A DNA stretch of 64,000 nt, from positions 434,001 through 498,000 of the forward strand of contig JAQGEQ010000379.1 of the NCBI GenBank assembly GCA_034620365.1, written 5' to 3'. The notes under the pieces are model-generated. The model searched no databases, was not told the origin of the DNA, and saw nothing but the letters and a program-made list of their open reading frames with translations. The translations under genes were made by a program, and so were the position numbers. Positions within the stretch are counted from its first letter, which is position 1. Each line of letters begins with the position of its first letter. The DNA is from Pegea sp. RAD2-039 (taxonomy: Eukaryota > Chordata > Thaliacea > Salpida > Salpidae). Positions 1 through 10,078 of the stretch are shown piece by piece.

Positions 1-122
1 AGAAATTGCAAAAAAAGCATTTTCAACAAGCTCTTAACGAACGCTTAGAAGAAGAACCATTTCATAAAAACCAACTCATAAAACGAACGAAGCGTCAATG
101 TGTCCTTAAATCACATATATAA
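1..122 (+). CDS. C-terminal exon of an unidentified gene (partial)
   Basis: From base 3 one frame stays open for 39 codons and ends at TAA (120-122). The peptide is rich in Lys, Gln and Glu, contains NERLEEEPFHKNQLIKRTKR, and looks helical and charged. The other two frames are closed early. The start lies left of the window, so this would be the last exon or the end of a long exon. I do not recognise the family. The base composition is less A/T-rich than the intergenic DNA that follows, which supports coding, but 39 codons is short and chance is possible. Confidence 0.4.
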   Translation, partial: KLQKKHFQQALNERLEEEPFHKNQLIKRTKRQCVLKSHI

Positions 123-1553
123 GTCTTAGTAGTACACAACTTAAAGTAAAAGATACTTGCAACAGGTCAAGACTAATGATTACTTACACAATATTCGAAG
201 CAGAAATATCAGAAGCCACTTTAGACGGCAAATGAATAAAACTGAAACCATCAACCAAATCATATTAAGATGTTTGATAATAGTAAGATCAGAACGCTAT
301 CAACATCAAAACAAAGTAGGCAATAACATATTTATAAAACTACAGATATACTTACAACTGAAAAATGCTACAACTCTATAATAGAAAATATAAACTACAC
401 AATACTCTGAGGCGTTGTTGTGATGAAAATAACACAATTTTTGGGCGAAACTGTCATTCCTCACACTTTCTTGTACGGCGTCAACTCTTGATTGGCTGAA
501 TTTTGAGTAAATAAAAACTTCGGCTGATTTCAAGATTGTTTAAAGTTGTTATTGAAAAAAGATATTTTCTTTCAAGTCAAAACTTGTATATAAATAAAAG
601 TTTAATTATTATTTAAAATAAGAATTCGACTTTTAGTTTTTCCTTTCATTTTTTTCAATAAATTCAAACTTAATTGTAATCTGATAATAAAATTAAATAG
701 TTATACTTATAATAGTAATTGGTGTTGATTATTTCATTTAGAAAAATATTATTATAAAATTATTATAAAGTTGAAAAAGTTAGAGAAAAGTTAAACGAAT
801 TGAAATGAAGTTCTCCATTAATCAAAACTGATCACTTGATGTCTTTGATTAAGAATACACAGATAGCTGAAAAGATTTGATCTTTAATTCATCAATTACA
901 TCCTGTAGTGAAACAAAATTCTTAAATTTAAGAATAAGTCCCAAAAAATAAATAATCCCTGATAAAAAAAATTTCAAATAATTTTTATATTATTTTAAAA
1001 GTGAATAAGACTAACTTTTCAAAAAATGTTGTTTTTAAAATTTTGCTTTTATTACTTTGTCTTAAGTATATTGTAAGAATAAAAAACTTTTTAACAAATT
1101 ATTTTCATGATAAATTGACTTGGTTCATTTACGGGTTCATTATATATTTTTGTAATTCATTTACAAAAATCGTTTTTATTCCACATTTTTTGTGACTTTT
1201 TATTAACAAATGTCAGTAAATATAAAAGAATAAAAAATATGTTTAAAAGAATTTTATGTTAAGTTTGAAACTAATTAAAAATTGCCTGAAGTCAACTTTG
1301 TTATTAATTTTTATTCGAGTTTTAAACTGTCTGTTTCTGAGAATATATTTATTTTAATTCCATTTAAAGATAAAGTTTAAATCAATTATAAGAGAAAATT
1401 ACAAACAAATCAGATAAGCTACAATTCTTTCATATATAATTCATTTTTTTCCATTTCCTATTCGGTAAACAGTCAACCGTAACCAAGTCTAAAATATTTT
1501 ATTGAAGTGCAAAAGTTTTGAAATAAATTTTGTTAAGTTTTAACTCTTACATC
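123..1553. other. A+T-rich intergenic stretch, nothing recognised
   Basis: Only short open frames occur here (for example 1001-1195, which begins with GTG and is made of Phe, Leu, Asn and Lys codons typical of A/T-rich noise). No splice-bounded exon, repeat or RNA gene was seen before the tRNA at 1554. Confidence 0.6.
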
Positions 1554-1625
1554 GGCCCGTTGGTCTAGGGGTATGATTTCCGCTTAGGGTGCGGGAGGTC
1601 CCGGGTTCAAATCCCGGACGGGCCC
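1554..1625 (+). tRNA. tRNA-Pro (anticodon AGG)
   Basis: A 72-nt cloverleaf. Acceptor arms GGCCCGT (1554-1560) and ACGGGCC (1618-1624) pair fully, with discriminator C. The anticodon loop reads TTAGGGT, anticodon AGG. The D-arm carries the A box GGTCTAGGGGTATG and the T-arm carries the B box GGTTCAAATCC. A T-run (TTCTTTTT, from 1626) follows as a pol III terminator. CCA is not encoded. All arms are intact, so it should be functional. Confidence 0.96.
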
Positions 1626-3147
1626 TTCTTTTTAATCAATTTTGTTCACTTTGATTCAATCAAAATGTTTTTTTTTTTGCAAATTTAAATTAATCAATTC
1701 TGACGTCAAGAATGACATCATCTACTTTAATTTTTTTGTGTAATAAATTTAAAAAATAAGATTATAATTAAAACGTCCAATCTAAATCACATAATAAATA
1801 AAATTTTGTTTTTTGAACAAAGTTTGATATAATATTCGAAATTTCTTTTAAGCTGAATAAAATCAAATTTAAAAGTTTCAGTTTAATTTAAATTTTAAAA
1901 TAAAATCATTTCTTACAATTAAAAAAATTAGTTAAAAATATTTCAATAGATTTTACGAAAATAGTTGAGCTTAGATGTAAATTATTTGAAATATTTCTTA
2001 TTCAGCTTGAATAAATTTTATAAAACTTTAAATTGATTAAATTTTACAAATTAAACAAATCAGAATGTGATTGATAAAAACTTTTAACTGATATTTTCAA
2101 TTTTTCCGATTTTATTAATTTATTTAAGTCGTGAAACCTGAATTAAATTCTATAATATTTAATATAATCACATAAAAATTACAAAAAGTTTTGAAGATTA
2201 ATTGAATTCAAAACTACTTCTAATATTTTCTAACAATGTTGCTAACTTTAAATATATAATATTACCCTTGCTAATTTGTATCTCACTTTCTTTAGATGGG
2301 CTTTTCGTGACCCGCTATTTAATGTACTTAAGTCTGTAAGCCTCAAGTAAAAAAAAGATTAATAAAAGTTACATTTCAATATATAAAAAGGTTAATATTT
2401 ATTTAATTTTATTATTTTACATTTACAAGTAAAATAAATTTTTTATGTATATAGTCATTTATTGCTTTGTTTGTTTATTATATAAATCTGCTCTGTTACC
2501 TGGTTACCTGGTAAACAGACTTTTCAATTTTTGAATAATAAATAAACCTCTACAATAAAAATTATAAGGAACTGTATAATCTTAAATTGAATTAGAAATA
2601 ATAAAATATCATTACAAAAATCTCATAAACAAACTCATACAATGAGTTTCAACTTTTAAAGTCTTTAACAGATAGAACATTTTACAAATTAATTTTTAAA
2701 TAAACAAATTAATAACATCAAAAAGTAAAATATTATTTACCTAGAGTTATCAAACTTTTTCATACAAGAAAAGTAACCAATTTTTTTTAAATTGTTTGTA
2801 ATGTAATTAACAATTTTAATCAGATATTCAAATTATAATTGAATGATGAAATGTTAAACTTAAGCCAAAAAGTTTTTACAGTTTTAGCAGTAAGATTTAT
2901 TTAAAGTTTAAAAGACTGGAAAAATAAGTGAAAAATCACTTGCAAGTTTTAATAGTAACTCTTCAAGTTCAATATTTCGTACTTCCAAAAACAAATAATT
3001 TTTTAAAATTTGGTGGTTCAGAAAAATTACAAAATAAAATTAATTCAATATCTGGTTAATTTGTTATTCAGTTTGAGGCTTCTATTTAGAAAATAAAATT
3101 CTTGTTTATTTTAATAATATATTCATAAAAACTTAGCTCACTCAACG
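1626..3147. other. A+T-rich spacer between tRNA genes
   Basis: No coding exon or recognisable repeat. It holds the tRNA-Pro terminator at its left end and a single TGACGTCA at about 1702. Nothing else could be supported. Confidence 0.55.
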
Positions 3148-3220
3148 GTTTCCGTAGTGTAGCGGTTATCACGTTCGCCTAACACGCGAAAGGTCCCCGG
3201 TTCGAGCCCGGGCGGAAACA
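3148..3220 (+). tRNA. tRNA-Val (anticodon AAC)
   Basis: A 73-nt cloverleaf with acceptor GTTTCCG/CGGAAAC, discriminator A, anticodon stem TTCGC/GCGAA and loop CTAACAC (anticodon AAC). The A box (TAGTGTAGCGGTTATC) and B box (GGTTCGAGCC) are intact. A TATTTTTT run follows as terminator. It is one of three almost identical tRNA-Val genes within 1.9 kb, all on the same strand. Confidence 0.96.
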
Positions 3221-3347
3221 TATTTTTTATAAATGAAACTTTTGATTTTTTTAAACTATATCTGCAGTCTGTTGAAACTTGAAATCATAAAAAACTAAAT
3301 ATTTTCAATTTTATGCAAATTATTTAATGCTAGAGCTGTATCAACAA

Positions 3348-3420
3348 GTTTCCGTAGTGTAGTGGTTATCACGTTCGCCTTACACGCGAAAGGTCCCCGG
3401 TTCGAGCCCGGGCGGAAACA
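3348..3420 (+). tRNA. tRNA-Val (anticodon TAC)
   Basis: Identical in length and fold to the copy at 3148. It differs at two positions: T instead of C in the D-loop and T instead of A at the first anticodon base, giving loop CTTACAC (anticodon TAC). Acceptor, anticodon and T stems are complete, and TTTTG follows. The same-strand neighbour 128 bases upstream reads AAC, so this pair looks like a tandem duplicate that changed anticodon by a single substitution. Confidence 0.95.
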
Positions 3421-4100
3421 TTTTGAATCAGCTGACCATTTAAATTTTACTTTTTCTAAATTAAGATTAGTTGTGATAATTTTTTTAACTTTTTAAAATG
3501 AATAATTTTAAATTGTAATAAGTTTATTTGTATATTATTAGCATTTCTCCAAAATCTGAACCTGCATCTAGATGCTATTAATGAACTTGTCTGGAGTCGA
3601 CCATAGGAGGTTTGTCATTTGTAATCTGTTGATTTTAGTATTTGATAATATGCTGCTTTAATTGAAGAATTAGTAATATGATGTTAATGTGATATGTGCA
3701 AATAATATTTCAAATTTACATTTACACCTCCATCTATTCAATCATAGATAAGATTTGAAAAGTTTTTAAAGTTGCTTTATACTGTATTAGTTTCAAATAG
3801 ATTCAAACTATGTTATAATAAATATTATCAATAAATCTGCTTAATGATAAATTTTATTTTACAAATTGATTAAATGATAAAAGCTGCAATTACTAATCTG
3901 CCGAAAATTTTTACCAAAATACTTAAAAATTGACAGAAAATATTTTTCGTGAAAAATTATAAACAGAATTGGTTAAAATAAGGGCAATTATAGATAAAAG
4001 TTTATTTTATTAGGTGAATATTTATATAAAACTATTTAATAGAAATTATTTTTAATAATTTTATTGAACTTTAAAATAATCAATATATTTTTTATTAAAA
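3421..4100. other. A+T-rich spacer
   Basis: No exon, RNA gene or recognisable repeat was found between the tRNA-Val(TAC) terminator and the LINE tail that begins near 4101. Confidence 0.5.
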
Positions 4101-4550
4101 TTATTTATTTATTTATTACAATAAATGTGAAGGAGGGTGCCTAAAGAGAGCACCTCTCGCTAGCACACATTCTCACAAATTAGATCTATTTGACGTGTAA
4201 ACAAAAAAGCATATGACAATGAAGAATTGCACAGAATCATAGTATTGTAAAAGAGAAAAATTCACAGTTTAGAAATGGCAATGTTGGCGATATTATAGCA
4301 ATTCAGCTTTTTCTTGAACAGCATAAGTGATTTTGACATGACAATCTCTGATGGCAGATTGTTCCATGTACTGATTGTGCGGTATGAGAAAAAACTTAAT
4401 CTGGTTAACGTAGCTGGTGGAGTGGGCTTATTAAGATGTAGTTTATGTCTTCTAAGTTGATATAACTTGAGGGAGGGACTAATGGAGAAGAAGTCATCAA
4501 ACTGAAGATCAATTAGGTTGTGAATAATTTTAAAAATCAGAATTATGTTT
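4101..4550 (-). mobile_element. LINE 3' end (CR1/Jockey-like), 5'-truncated
   Basis: Read on the minus strand, 4550 to 4262 encodes about 95 residues of the C-terminal end of a non-LTR retrotransposon ORF2, including FFSYRTISTWNNLP, EIVMSKSLMLFKKKL and a TGA stop. Then come a 3' UTR with the family hallmark at about 4130-4170 (GAGAGGTGC and AGAATGTG when read on the minus strand) and an AATAAATAAATAA-type tail at 4101-4125. This copy keeps an open C-terminal frame but lacks the reverse transcriptase and endonuclease, so it is a dead 5'-truncated insertion. Related 3' ends lie at 6619-7045, 9629-10017 and 62937-63058. Confidence 0.85.
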
Positions 4551-4938
4551 TAATGAAATGAAAATTACAAGAATAAGTTTCGATTTAAGTTGCATGTTGA
4601 TGACATCAAATTAAAAACCTAAAAGTAAAACTGAAATTTTGTTGTTTAAGAAAATATTTTATACAATTTGATTCTTTAAAACTTTTATCTAAAACATAAT
4701 TTGATAAAAGAAAACAGTTTAATTAAAAATAAAATATCAAACTTACACTGAAATATCAGAGTTAATTAAAAAAAATAAGTTATAAAAATTCGACATCAGA
4801 GTCTTATATGTCAACAGCAAATAAAACACAACTAGTTTAGCAGAAGATTAAATTCTTCATTAACCATTTTTTTAGTGTTTTAATCATAAAATCATAATTT
4901 TTCTTTTAAATACTTTTTACTAGGAATCTCTTCAACAA

Positions 4939-5011
4939 GTTTCCGTAGTGTAGCGGTTATCACGTTCGCCTAACACGCGAAAGGTCCCCGGTTCGAGCCC
5001 GGGCGGAAACA
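4939..5011 (+). tRNA. tRNA-Val (anticodon AAC), second copy
   Basis: Sequence and fold are the same as the tRNA-Val(AAC) at 3148: acceptor GTTTCCG/CGGAAAC, loop CTAACAC, intact A and B boxes, and a TTTTTTC terminator directly after. The six bases before it (AACAAG including the first G) match those before the TAC copy, suggesting that these copies arose by local duplication. Confidence 0.96.
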
Positions 5012-5321
5012 TTTTTTCAATAATATTTTTTTATTATAAAAGTTTATTTAGAATAATTTTTTCAAATTTATGCATCTTCAAAAAATTCATTTCTTGATTT
5101 ATTATTTATTTTTCTTCATAAGACAATTAAAGTTGTTACATTTTAGTGAGCATTATTTTTTATTATAATAAAGTCTTGAAAATAGAAAATCTTCAATTCT
5201 TGAAGCTGTTTTGTTGTTAAAACAAACTTTAAAATAAAAAAATAATTTTATTATGAAAGAAAAAAAACATTTTTTTAAGAAAAGGAATTTATAAAAGAAA
5301 CAGAATTCACATTTTTCTTGA

Positions 5322-5450
5322 ATGAGATCAAGATGATGCAGATCAAGATGATGCAGATCAAGATGATGAAGATCAAGATGATGAAGATCAAGATGATGCA
5401 GATCAAGATGATGAAGATCAAGATGATAAAGATTAAATGATGCAGATCAA
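5322..5450. repeat. 15-bp microsatellite/minisatellite (GATCAAGATGATGAA-type)
   Basis: About eight tandem copies of a 15-bp unit GATCAAGATGATGMA, some with GCA and some with GAA at the end. It lies just downstream of the lectin-like gene on the minus strand. A similar purine-rich 14-bp unit occurs in a GART intron (27285-27605). Confidence 0.9.
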
Positions 5451-5582
5451 GATAAAGAGGATACAGAGAGCAAACTCATTTTTGGTGACGTCATCAACGT
5501 CCATGGACTCTCTGGATGGAAATCCTCAGAATCAACTAACTTGTCAGAACACTGTTGGGATTCAATTCGAAGATCAATCATC

Positions 5583-6257
5583 TTAAGATGTCTTTTTCGC
5601 GTTGATGACGTCATCAAAACTCATCAAGAACACAGATGGAATCAAATACGCGTCGGAGTCGATTAAGTCATCAGAAGAGGGCGGATGAAGATCAAATGAT
5701 CGAAAAGTCTTCAGGACACTTCCTCGTTTCTCATTTGATGCAGTGACGTCATCAGTTTTGCGGTTAGGAATCAGAAGAATCAGAAAAAGAATTGAGAAGA
5801 TAAAGACACAGATTATGATGATGAACACAATAAGATAAGTAGCCAAAAATTTCTGCTTTGAGAGGCATAGCAACGGTCTCTTGGTGTCGAGCGGTCTCCA
5901 TAGTAACTGCTGTCTCTGTGGAAACAGAAATAATTGTTCTTTTTTGGGTTGAAGATCGGAATCCCAATTTTTAATGAAACTGAAATGGTGAAAAGGGTTT
6001 TCCCCATTTGCCCAGGTTCCGCGGCTTCGATTAAATCCGACTTGAAAGATCTCTTTGGATCGATATTGGATCCAATTGGATTCAGGATCTTTGCAATCTT
6101 GAAGTAAACTTGAGACTTTTCTAATTTTAAATTGTGTTGAAAGTGAGGCTGCTGCTAGAAATCCTTTTTTACAAAATTGCTTTGCAGCGTCACCTAGCGG
6201 ATAAAATATTTGTAGTTTCCCAAAACTGGTTAAATAACTATCAGGACAATTTTCCAT
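5583..6257 (-). CDS. Membrane-anchored C-type-lectin-like protein
   Basis: A 224-residue frame. Residues 4-137 follow the C-type lectin fold: NCP start, Tyr/Phe-rich first strand, DAAKQFCKKGFLAAASL (helix with first conserved Cys), GFNRSRGTWANG (the W-x-x-G part of the fold), FIKNWDSD, and a closing stretch RPLLCLSK with the last Cys. Residues 139-163 are one strongly hydrophobic segment (LATYLIVFIIIICVFIFSIL), followed by a polar tail of about 60 residues that contains sequences encoded by TGACGTCA palindromes (TDDVT, FDDVI). No EPN or QPD sugar-binding motif is visible. No signal peptide is present at this start, and an in-frame stop lies just upstream, so either an upstream exon supplies one through a junction I cannot see or the first exon is lost. 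Related in design to the gene at 41459-42842. Confidence 0.6.
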   Translation of the reverse strand: MENCPDSYLTSFGKLQIFYPLGDAAKQFCKKGFLAAASLSTQFKIRKVSSLLQDCKDPESNWIQYRSKEIFQVGFNRSRGTWANGENPFHHFSFIKNWDSDLQPKKEQLFLFPQRQQLLWRPLDTKRPLLCLSKQKFLATYLIVFIIIICVFIFSILFLILLIPNRKTDDVTASNEKRGSVLKTFRSFDLHPPSSDDLIDSDAYLIPSVFLMSFDDVINAKKTS

Positions 6258-6618
6258 TTTTGAGTAATTTTAAAATTTTAAATTGATTTCTAAATACTTT
6301 TTAGAGATTTCATAAATGAAAAAACTTGTATAAAATTAAAGTTTTAGTTTTATAAAAAAAGAAAATAGTTTACATATATGTTAAAAATCAAAAAATCATT
6401 TAAAAAATATCTCCTTAGACTTGTTCTACTTTTAACTTGTTTAACTTTTGTTTAAAATTCTCTTTTAAGGTTCTTTTACTGAATGATAATTCGGTTAAAA
6501 AAATGTTCTACACCAAAAGTTTTATTAGCTTTAGATAATTTTAAAGTAGACTGATGAAAGTTTTTGATATTATCAAATACTTCCAGAAAACAATTAATTT
6601 ATAAAGTTAAATCCAGAT

Positions 6619-7045
6619 AAAATTATGTGTTTGTATATACAGATGACATTAAGCTATTATCTTCAATCTTTTATAGATTCAAACAGCTCTACACACTGCA
6701 GTAACCTACATACTGTAATCAGAGCAAATTTTTTCTCATACCGCGCAATTAGTACTTGGAACCAGCTGCCATCAGACATTGTCATGTCAGAATCACTCGT
6801 GCTGTTCAAGCAGAAGTTGAACCGTTATAATATTGCCTACATTGTCATTTATAAACTGTGATTTTCTCCTTTTTTAATATTATTAACATTCTATGTAATT
6901 GTTCACTCATATAAGCTTTGAGGACTACTGAAATGACATGTGTTACATCTTTTTTATATTTTAAGTATTTGTGAGAATGTGTGTTAGCGAGAGGTGCTTT
7001 TTTCAGGTTACCTTCTTCACGTTTATTGAATATGAATAAAATTTA
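6619..7045 (+). mobile_element. LINE fragment with internal deletion (CR1/Jockey-like)
   Basis: The left part encodes the polymerase box FVYTDDIKLLS (6628-6660). It jumps directly to the C-terminal block NFFSYRAISTWNQLP and SDIVMSESLVLFKQKLNR (6727-6830) with stop near 6859, so several hundred bases between the two blocks are missing. The 3' UTR with GAGAATGTGTGTTAGCGAG follows, ending near 7045. Same family as 4101-4550 but in the opposite orientation. Confidence 0.85.
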
Positions 7046-7756
7046 CTGGTTATGAGATGGTTTCTTTTTATCTTTTATTCTTGTTAAAATTTTGGATATT
7101 TGGATTTTGAAGATAAAATTGTTAAAGGGAATTTGATAACAAATCCATCAAAATATAAATCATTCTCAACCACTGTAATTATCTACCAGCGGTTCTTAGT
7201 TAAGTTTGATCATTAAAATTTGAGTTTGAACAGCTTTAAATTCTGCTGCTGTCATCTTTGCATTAAGGAGAAAACGACTTACACCCTGGACCACCTGTAA
7301 GCAGCTTTCATATATACTATAGTTTTCAGAAGTCATTTTCTGGTATGGATTTTTGAGATATCAATTCTACCCTGATACAGACGCATGCGCTTTGATTGTG
7401 GTGGAGATTAAGGTGGGATAAACCCCCCTTCCACTATTCAGACTTGACGTTTGATGACAGTCAGCGGATTGTATAATTTCTGTCAGTTTTTCTTCTCCAG
7501 AAGGCAAGGTAGTTGGTAAACTATGATGTACTCTAGCAATCACATTCATAAAAAAGCAAACAAATAAATTGTATAAAAGAATACTTTTTTTTATTCTATG
7601 ATTTGACACTAATAGCCAATCCATAGTTATTATTTGATAATAAACAAAAAAGTTTAAAAATTTCCTAACTTTGTTTTAAAGAATATTGCAACTTAAAATC
7701 GAATATATAAAAAATATGATTGTTATTGCATTTTAGTAACAGTAAACATCTAGCTG
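7046..7756. other. Intergenic, unidentified moderately G+C-rich patch
   Basis: Bases 7360-7520 are clearly less A/T-rich than their surroundings and hold an open frame on the minus strand (to 7367), but without splice logic or recognisable motifs. It could be an old transposon remnant. I could not assign it. Confidence 0.35.
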
Positions 7757-8185
7757 TTATTCAGTATTTTTTTTTCTTCTTGTTCTTTTTCTATTACTTT
7801 CTTGTTCATCATTTTCATCTAAAGATAAAATAACTGGTTTCATTTTAGCTATACTTTGTTTTTCTCTTTTTGATAAGATTTCCTTGATGTCTTCAGTTCT
7901 ACATAAACATTGTTTGGAATCAGGAAAAATTTCAGAAAAAAAATCTTGATTATCTTGGTTTGGTTTCTTGGGTTCTTTTTGCTGTTCATTCTTATCTTCG
8001 TTTGGTTTCTTGGGTTCTTTCTGTTGTTTATTCTTATTTTGTGAAATCTTGCACACCACACTAGTTTCTTTCTCAATGAAATATGATTTCCTGCTGCGCT
8101 TACTATGTATATCTCCTGTTTTATGTTTTTGAACATCAATCAGAGGTTCTTCTTCTTTATTTTTCCTTTTTCTTAAATTTGGCAT
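7757..8185 (-). CDS. Lysine-rich hypothetical protein
   Basis: An ATG-initiated 142-residue frame with stop, about one third Lys/Arg/Glu. It contains a two-fold internal repeat of about 14 residues (QQKEPKKPNEDKNE, then QQKEPKKPNQDNQD) and a basic tail SNRKRTRRKK that could act as a nuclear localisation signal. A Cys-containing stretch (FPDSKQCLCRTEDIKEIL) lies between. No known domain is recognised. It could be a single-exon gene or the terminal exon of a longer one. The long frame in such A/T-rich DNA and the internal repeat favour real coding, but this is not proven. Confidence 0.45.
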   Translation of the reverse strand: MPNLRKRKNKEEEPLIDVQKHKTGDIHSKRSRKSYFIEKETSVVCKISQNKNKQQKEPKKPNEDKNEQQKEPKKPNQDNQDFFSEIFPDSKQCLCRTEDIKEILSKREKQSIAKMKPVILSLDENDEQESNRKRTRRKKNTE

Positions 8186-9582
8186 TTCTTACAAATATAA
8201 ATCAAAATAATTTATAATGGAATACTGGAAAAGATCACTTATGTAAGACAAAATATCTTATAAAGTACTGAATATAAATAAATATTTTATGATTAGTATT
8301 AAAGCTATTTTTGATAAAAATATGAAAGTATTGTAATTTAATTATAAACACATATAATTTATATAACATGAAAAAAACTTGAAAATTCAGATATAACATT
8401 AATTTTAAAGAAATGAAATGTCAAACAAAATTAATTTGTGAAAGTTCAAATATATAAAGTTCAAAGTTAACGGTACAGATTTTATTAAATATATAGAATA
8501 AAAATAAAGAATTATATAAATTTATGAAAAAATTATTCAATATTTTTCCATTTATATTTTAATAAATTAAAGTTTAGATGACAAAGTTTTATATCAGTAA
8601 AAATTATATCTTTAAACAACTGCGAATCAACTAATATATGTTCAGTTTATTTATCTAAGAAATAAAAAGTTTAAAAAGTAATTTATAAAAATTGGAACAT
8701 ACAATCTTGCAATAAAGTAAATATAAAAATACAAATAAAGAAAATTGAGGCTAAAACCTAATTTAAAAGAAATAAAAGATTTTATTTTAAAGATGAACTT
8801 GGGAAAGTAATTCTAAGCCCTATTGAAAAAGCTACCAGCCCAGTAAATGCATTAAAATTCTTATGGATCAATTTGGAAGTGCCAACACAAGAAGGTATAA
8901 ATAAGATATCATTTAGGTTATGGTGAGATAAAAATCATTGATAAGATTGAAAAGTAATATGAAGTTAAATACAAGATGTTATCAACAGATTTCAATGGAA
9001 AGTGTTGAGAACTTATGGTTTTAGTAGGAATTTTAGTTTAATTTTTAACAAATTACTTGTTTATCAATTATTAGGTAAGCAATACGAAATAAAAAAATAA
9101 AAGAGAAGCTTAGTTACTTGTTTGGTGTTTGATTTCTGTCGTGATAACTTAAAAATGCTTCCCAAACTGCATGGTAACATATTAATATTTAAACAAAATG
9201 GTGTTTAACGAAAAAAAAATCTCATAAAAGTAAACCTAGAACATTATTAGCTTGATAATTTATATAAAGTAGTTCATCAACAAAATTTTTAAAAGATTTT
9301 ATTTTCAATGGCTAAGTTAAACAACCAAAAATAACTTGTTGCCATCTAATAAGTAGAAAAAACAAAACTACAAAGTTATATAGTTTTACTTTTATTTAAA
9401 ATAATCTTTTTTATCATCATTTTTCTGAAATACTAATAAACGACAAAAAATTAAAAGGTTTTATTAAAAAAAAAGAAACATTCAGAGATACTGTAAGATT
9501 GAATACCTTAGTAAATAATTCGGCTGAAATTTTTGTTCATTAAAATATCCACAATTTGGTTGACCATACCAATTTAACCGTG
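8186..9582. other. A+T-rich intergenic stretch
   Basis: No exon, RNA gene or recognisable repeat. Short A/T-rich frames only. Confidence 0.55.
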
Positions 9583-10078
9583 ATTATTTTTCTCTTTTTT
9601 TATTTAACATTCTATGTAATGGTTCACTGTTATTTATCTATTTCAATAAATGCGAAGGAAGGTAACTGAAGAGAGCACCTCTCGCTAACGCACATTCTCA
9701 CGAATAACATCTATTTAGTTAGAAATATAGAAAGTAAAAGATGTAACACATGGTATTTTGATAGCACTCAAAGCGTATAACAGTGAACAATTACATATAA
9801 TGTTAATAATATAAAAAAGAGAAAAAAAAATCACAGTTTAGAAATGACAATGTTGGCAATATTATAACGGTTCAACTTCTGCTTGAACAATGCGAGTAAC
9901 TTCGACATGGCAATGTCTGATGGCAGTTGGTTCCATGTATTAATTGTACGGTATGAGAAAAAAATTTGCTCTGACCATTGTGCTAGGTGGTATAAGCTTA
10001 TTAAGGTGTAATGTTATACTACATGGGGACTACTGAAATGACATGTATTACATCTTTTTCTTTTTATATCTTTTTATC
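9583..10078 (+). mobile_element. Older LINE 3' UTR piece, split by a later LINE insertion
   Basis: Bases 9583-9633 (containing ACATTCTATGTAATGGTTCAC) and 10012-10078 (containing GGGACTACTGAAATGACATG) match two adjoining parts of the 3' UTR seen at 6862-6960 in the sense direction. Between them sits an antisense LINE copy (9629-10017). The hexamer TGTTAT occurs at both borders (9628-9633 and 10012-10017) and may be its target-site duplication. The sense piece is therefore the older element. Confidence 0.7.
9629..10017 (-). mobile_element. LINE 3' end inserted into an older LINE
   Basis: On the minus strand it encodes a decayed C-terminal block (FFSYRT-like, then a match to NQLPSDIAMSK), a stop near 9833, and the family 3' UTR with GAGAATGTGCGTTAGCGAG near 9680-9700, ending in a T/A-rich tail. 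It is 5'-truncated. It lies inside the sense copy described separately, with TGTTAT at both ends. Confidence 0.75.

Noticed and set aside
1001-1195. A 64-residue hydrophobic protein
   Set aside because: It begins with GTG, consists of A/T-rich codons and has no supporting context.
6625-6861. A novel 78-residue host protein
   Set aside because: Its second half is the C-terminal LINE block FFSYRAISTWNQLP shared with other copies in the window.
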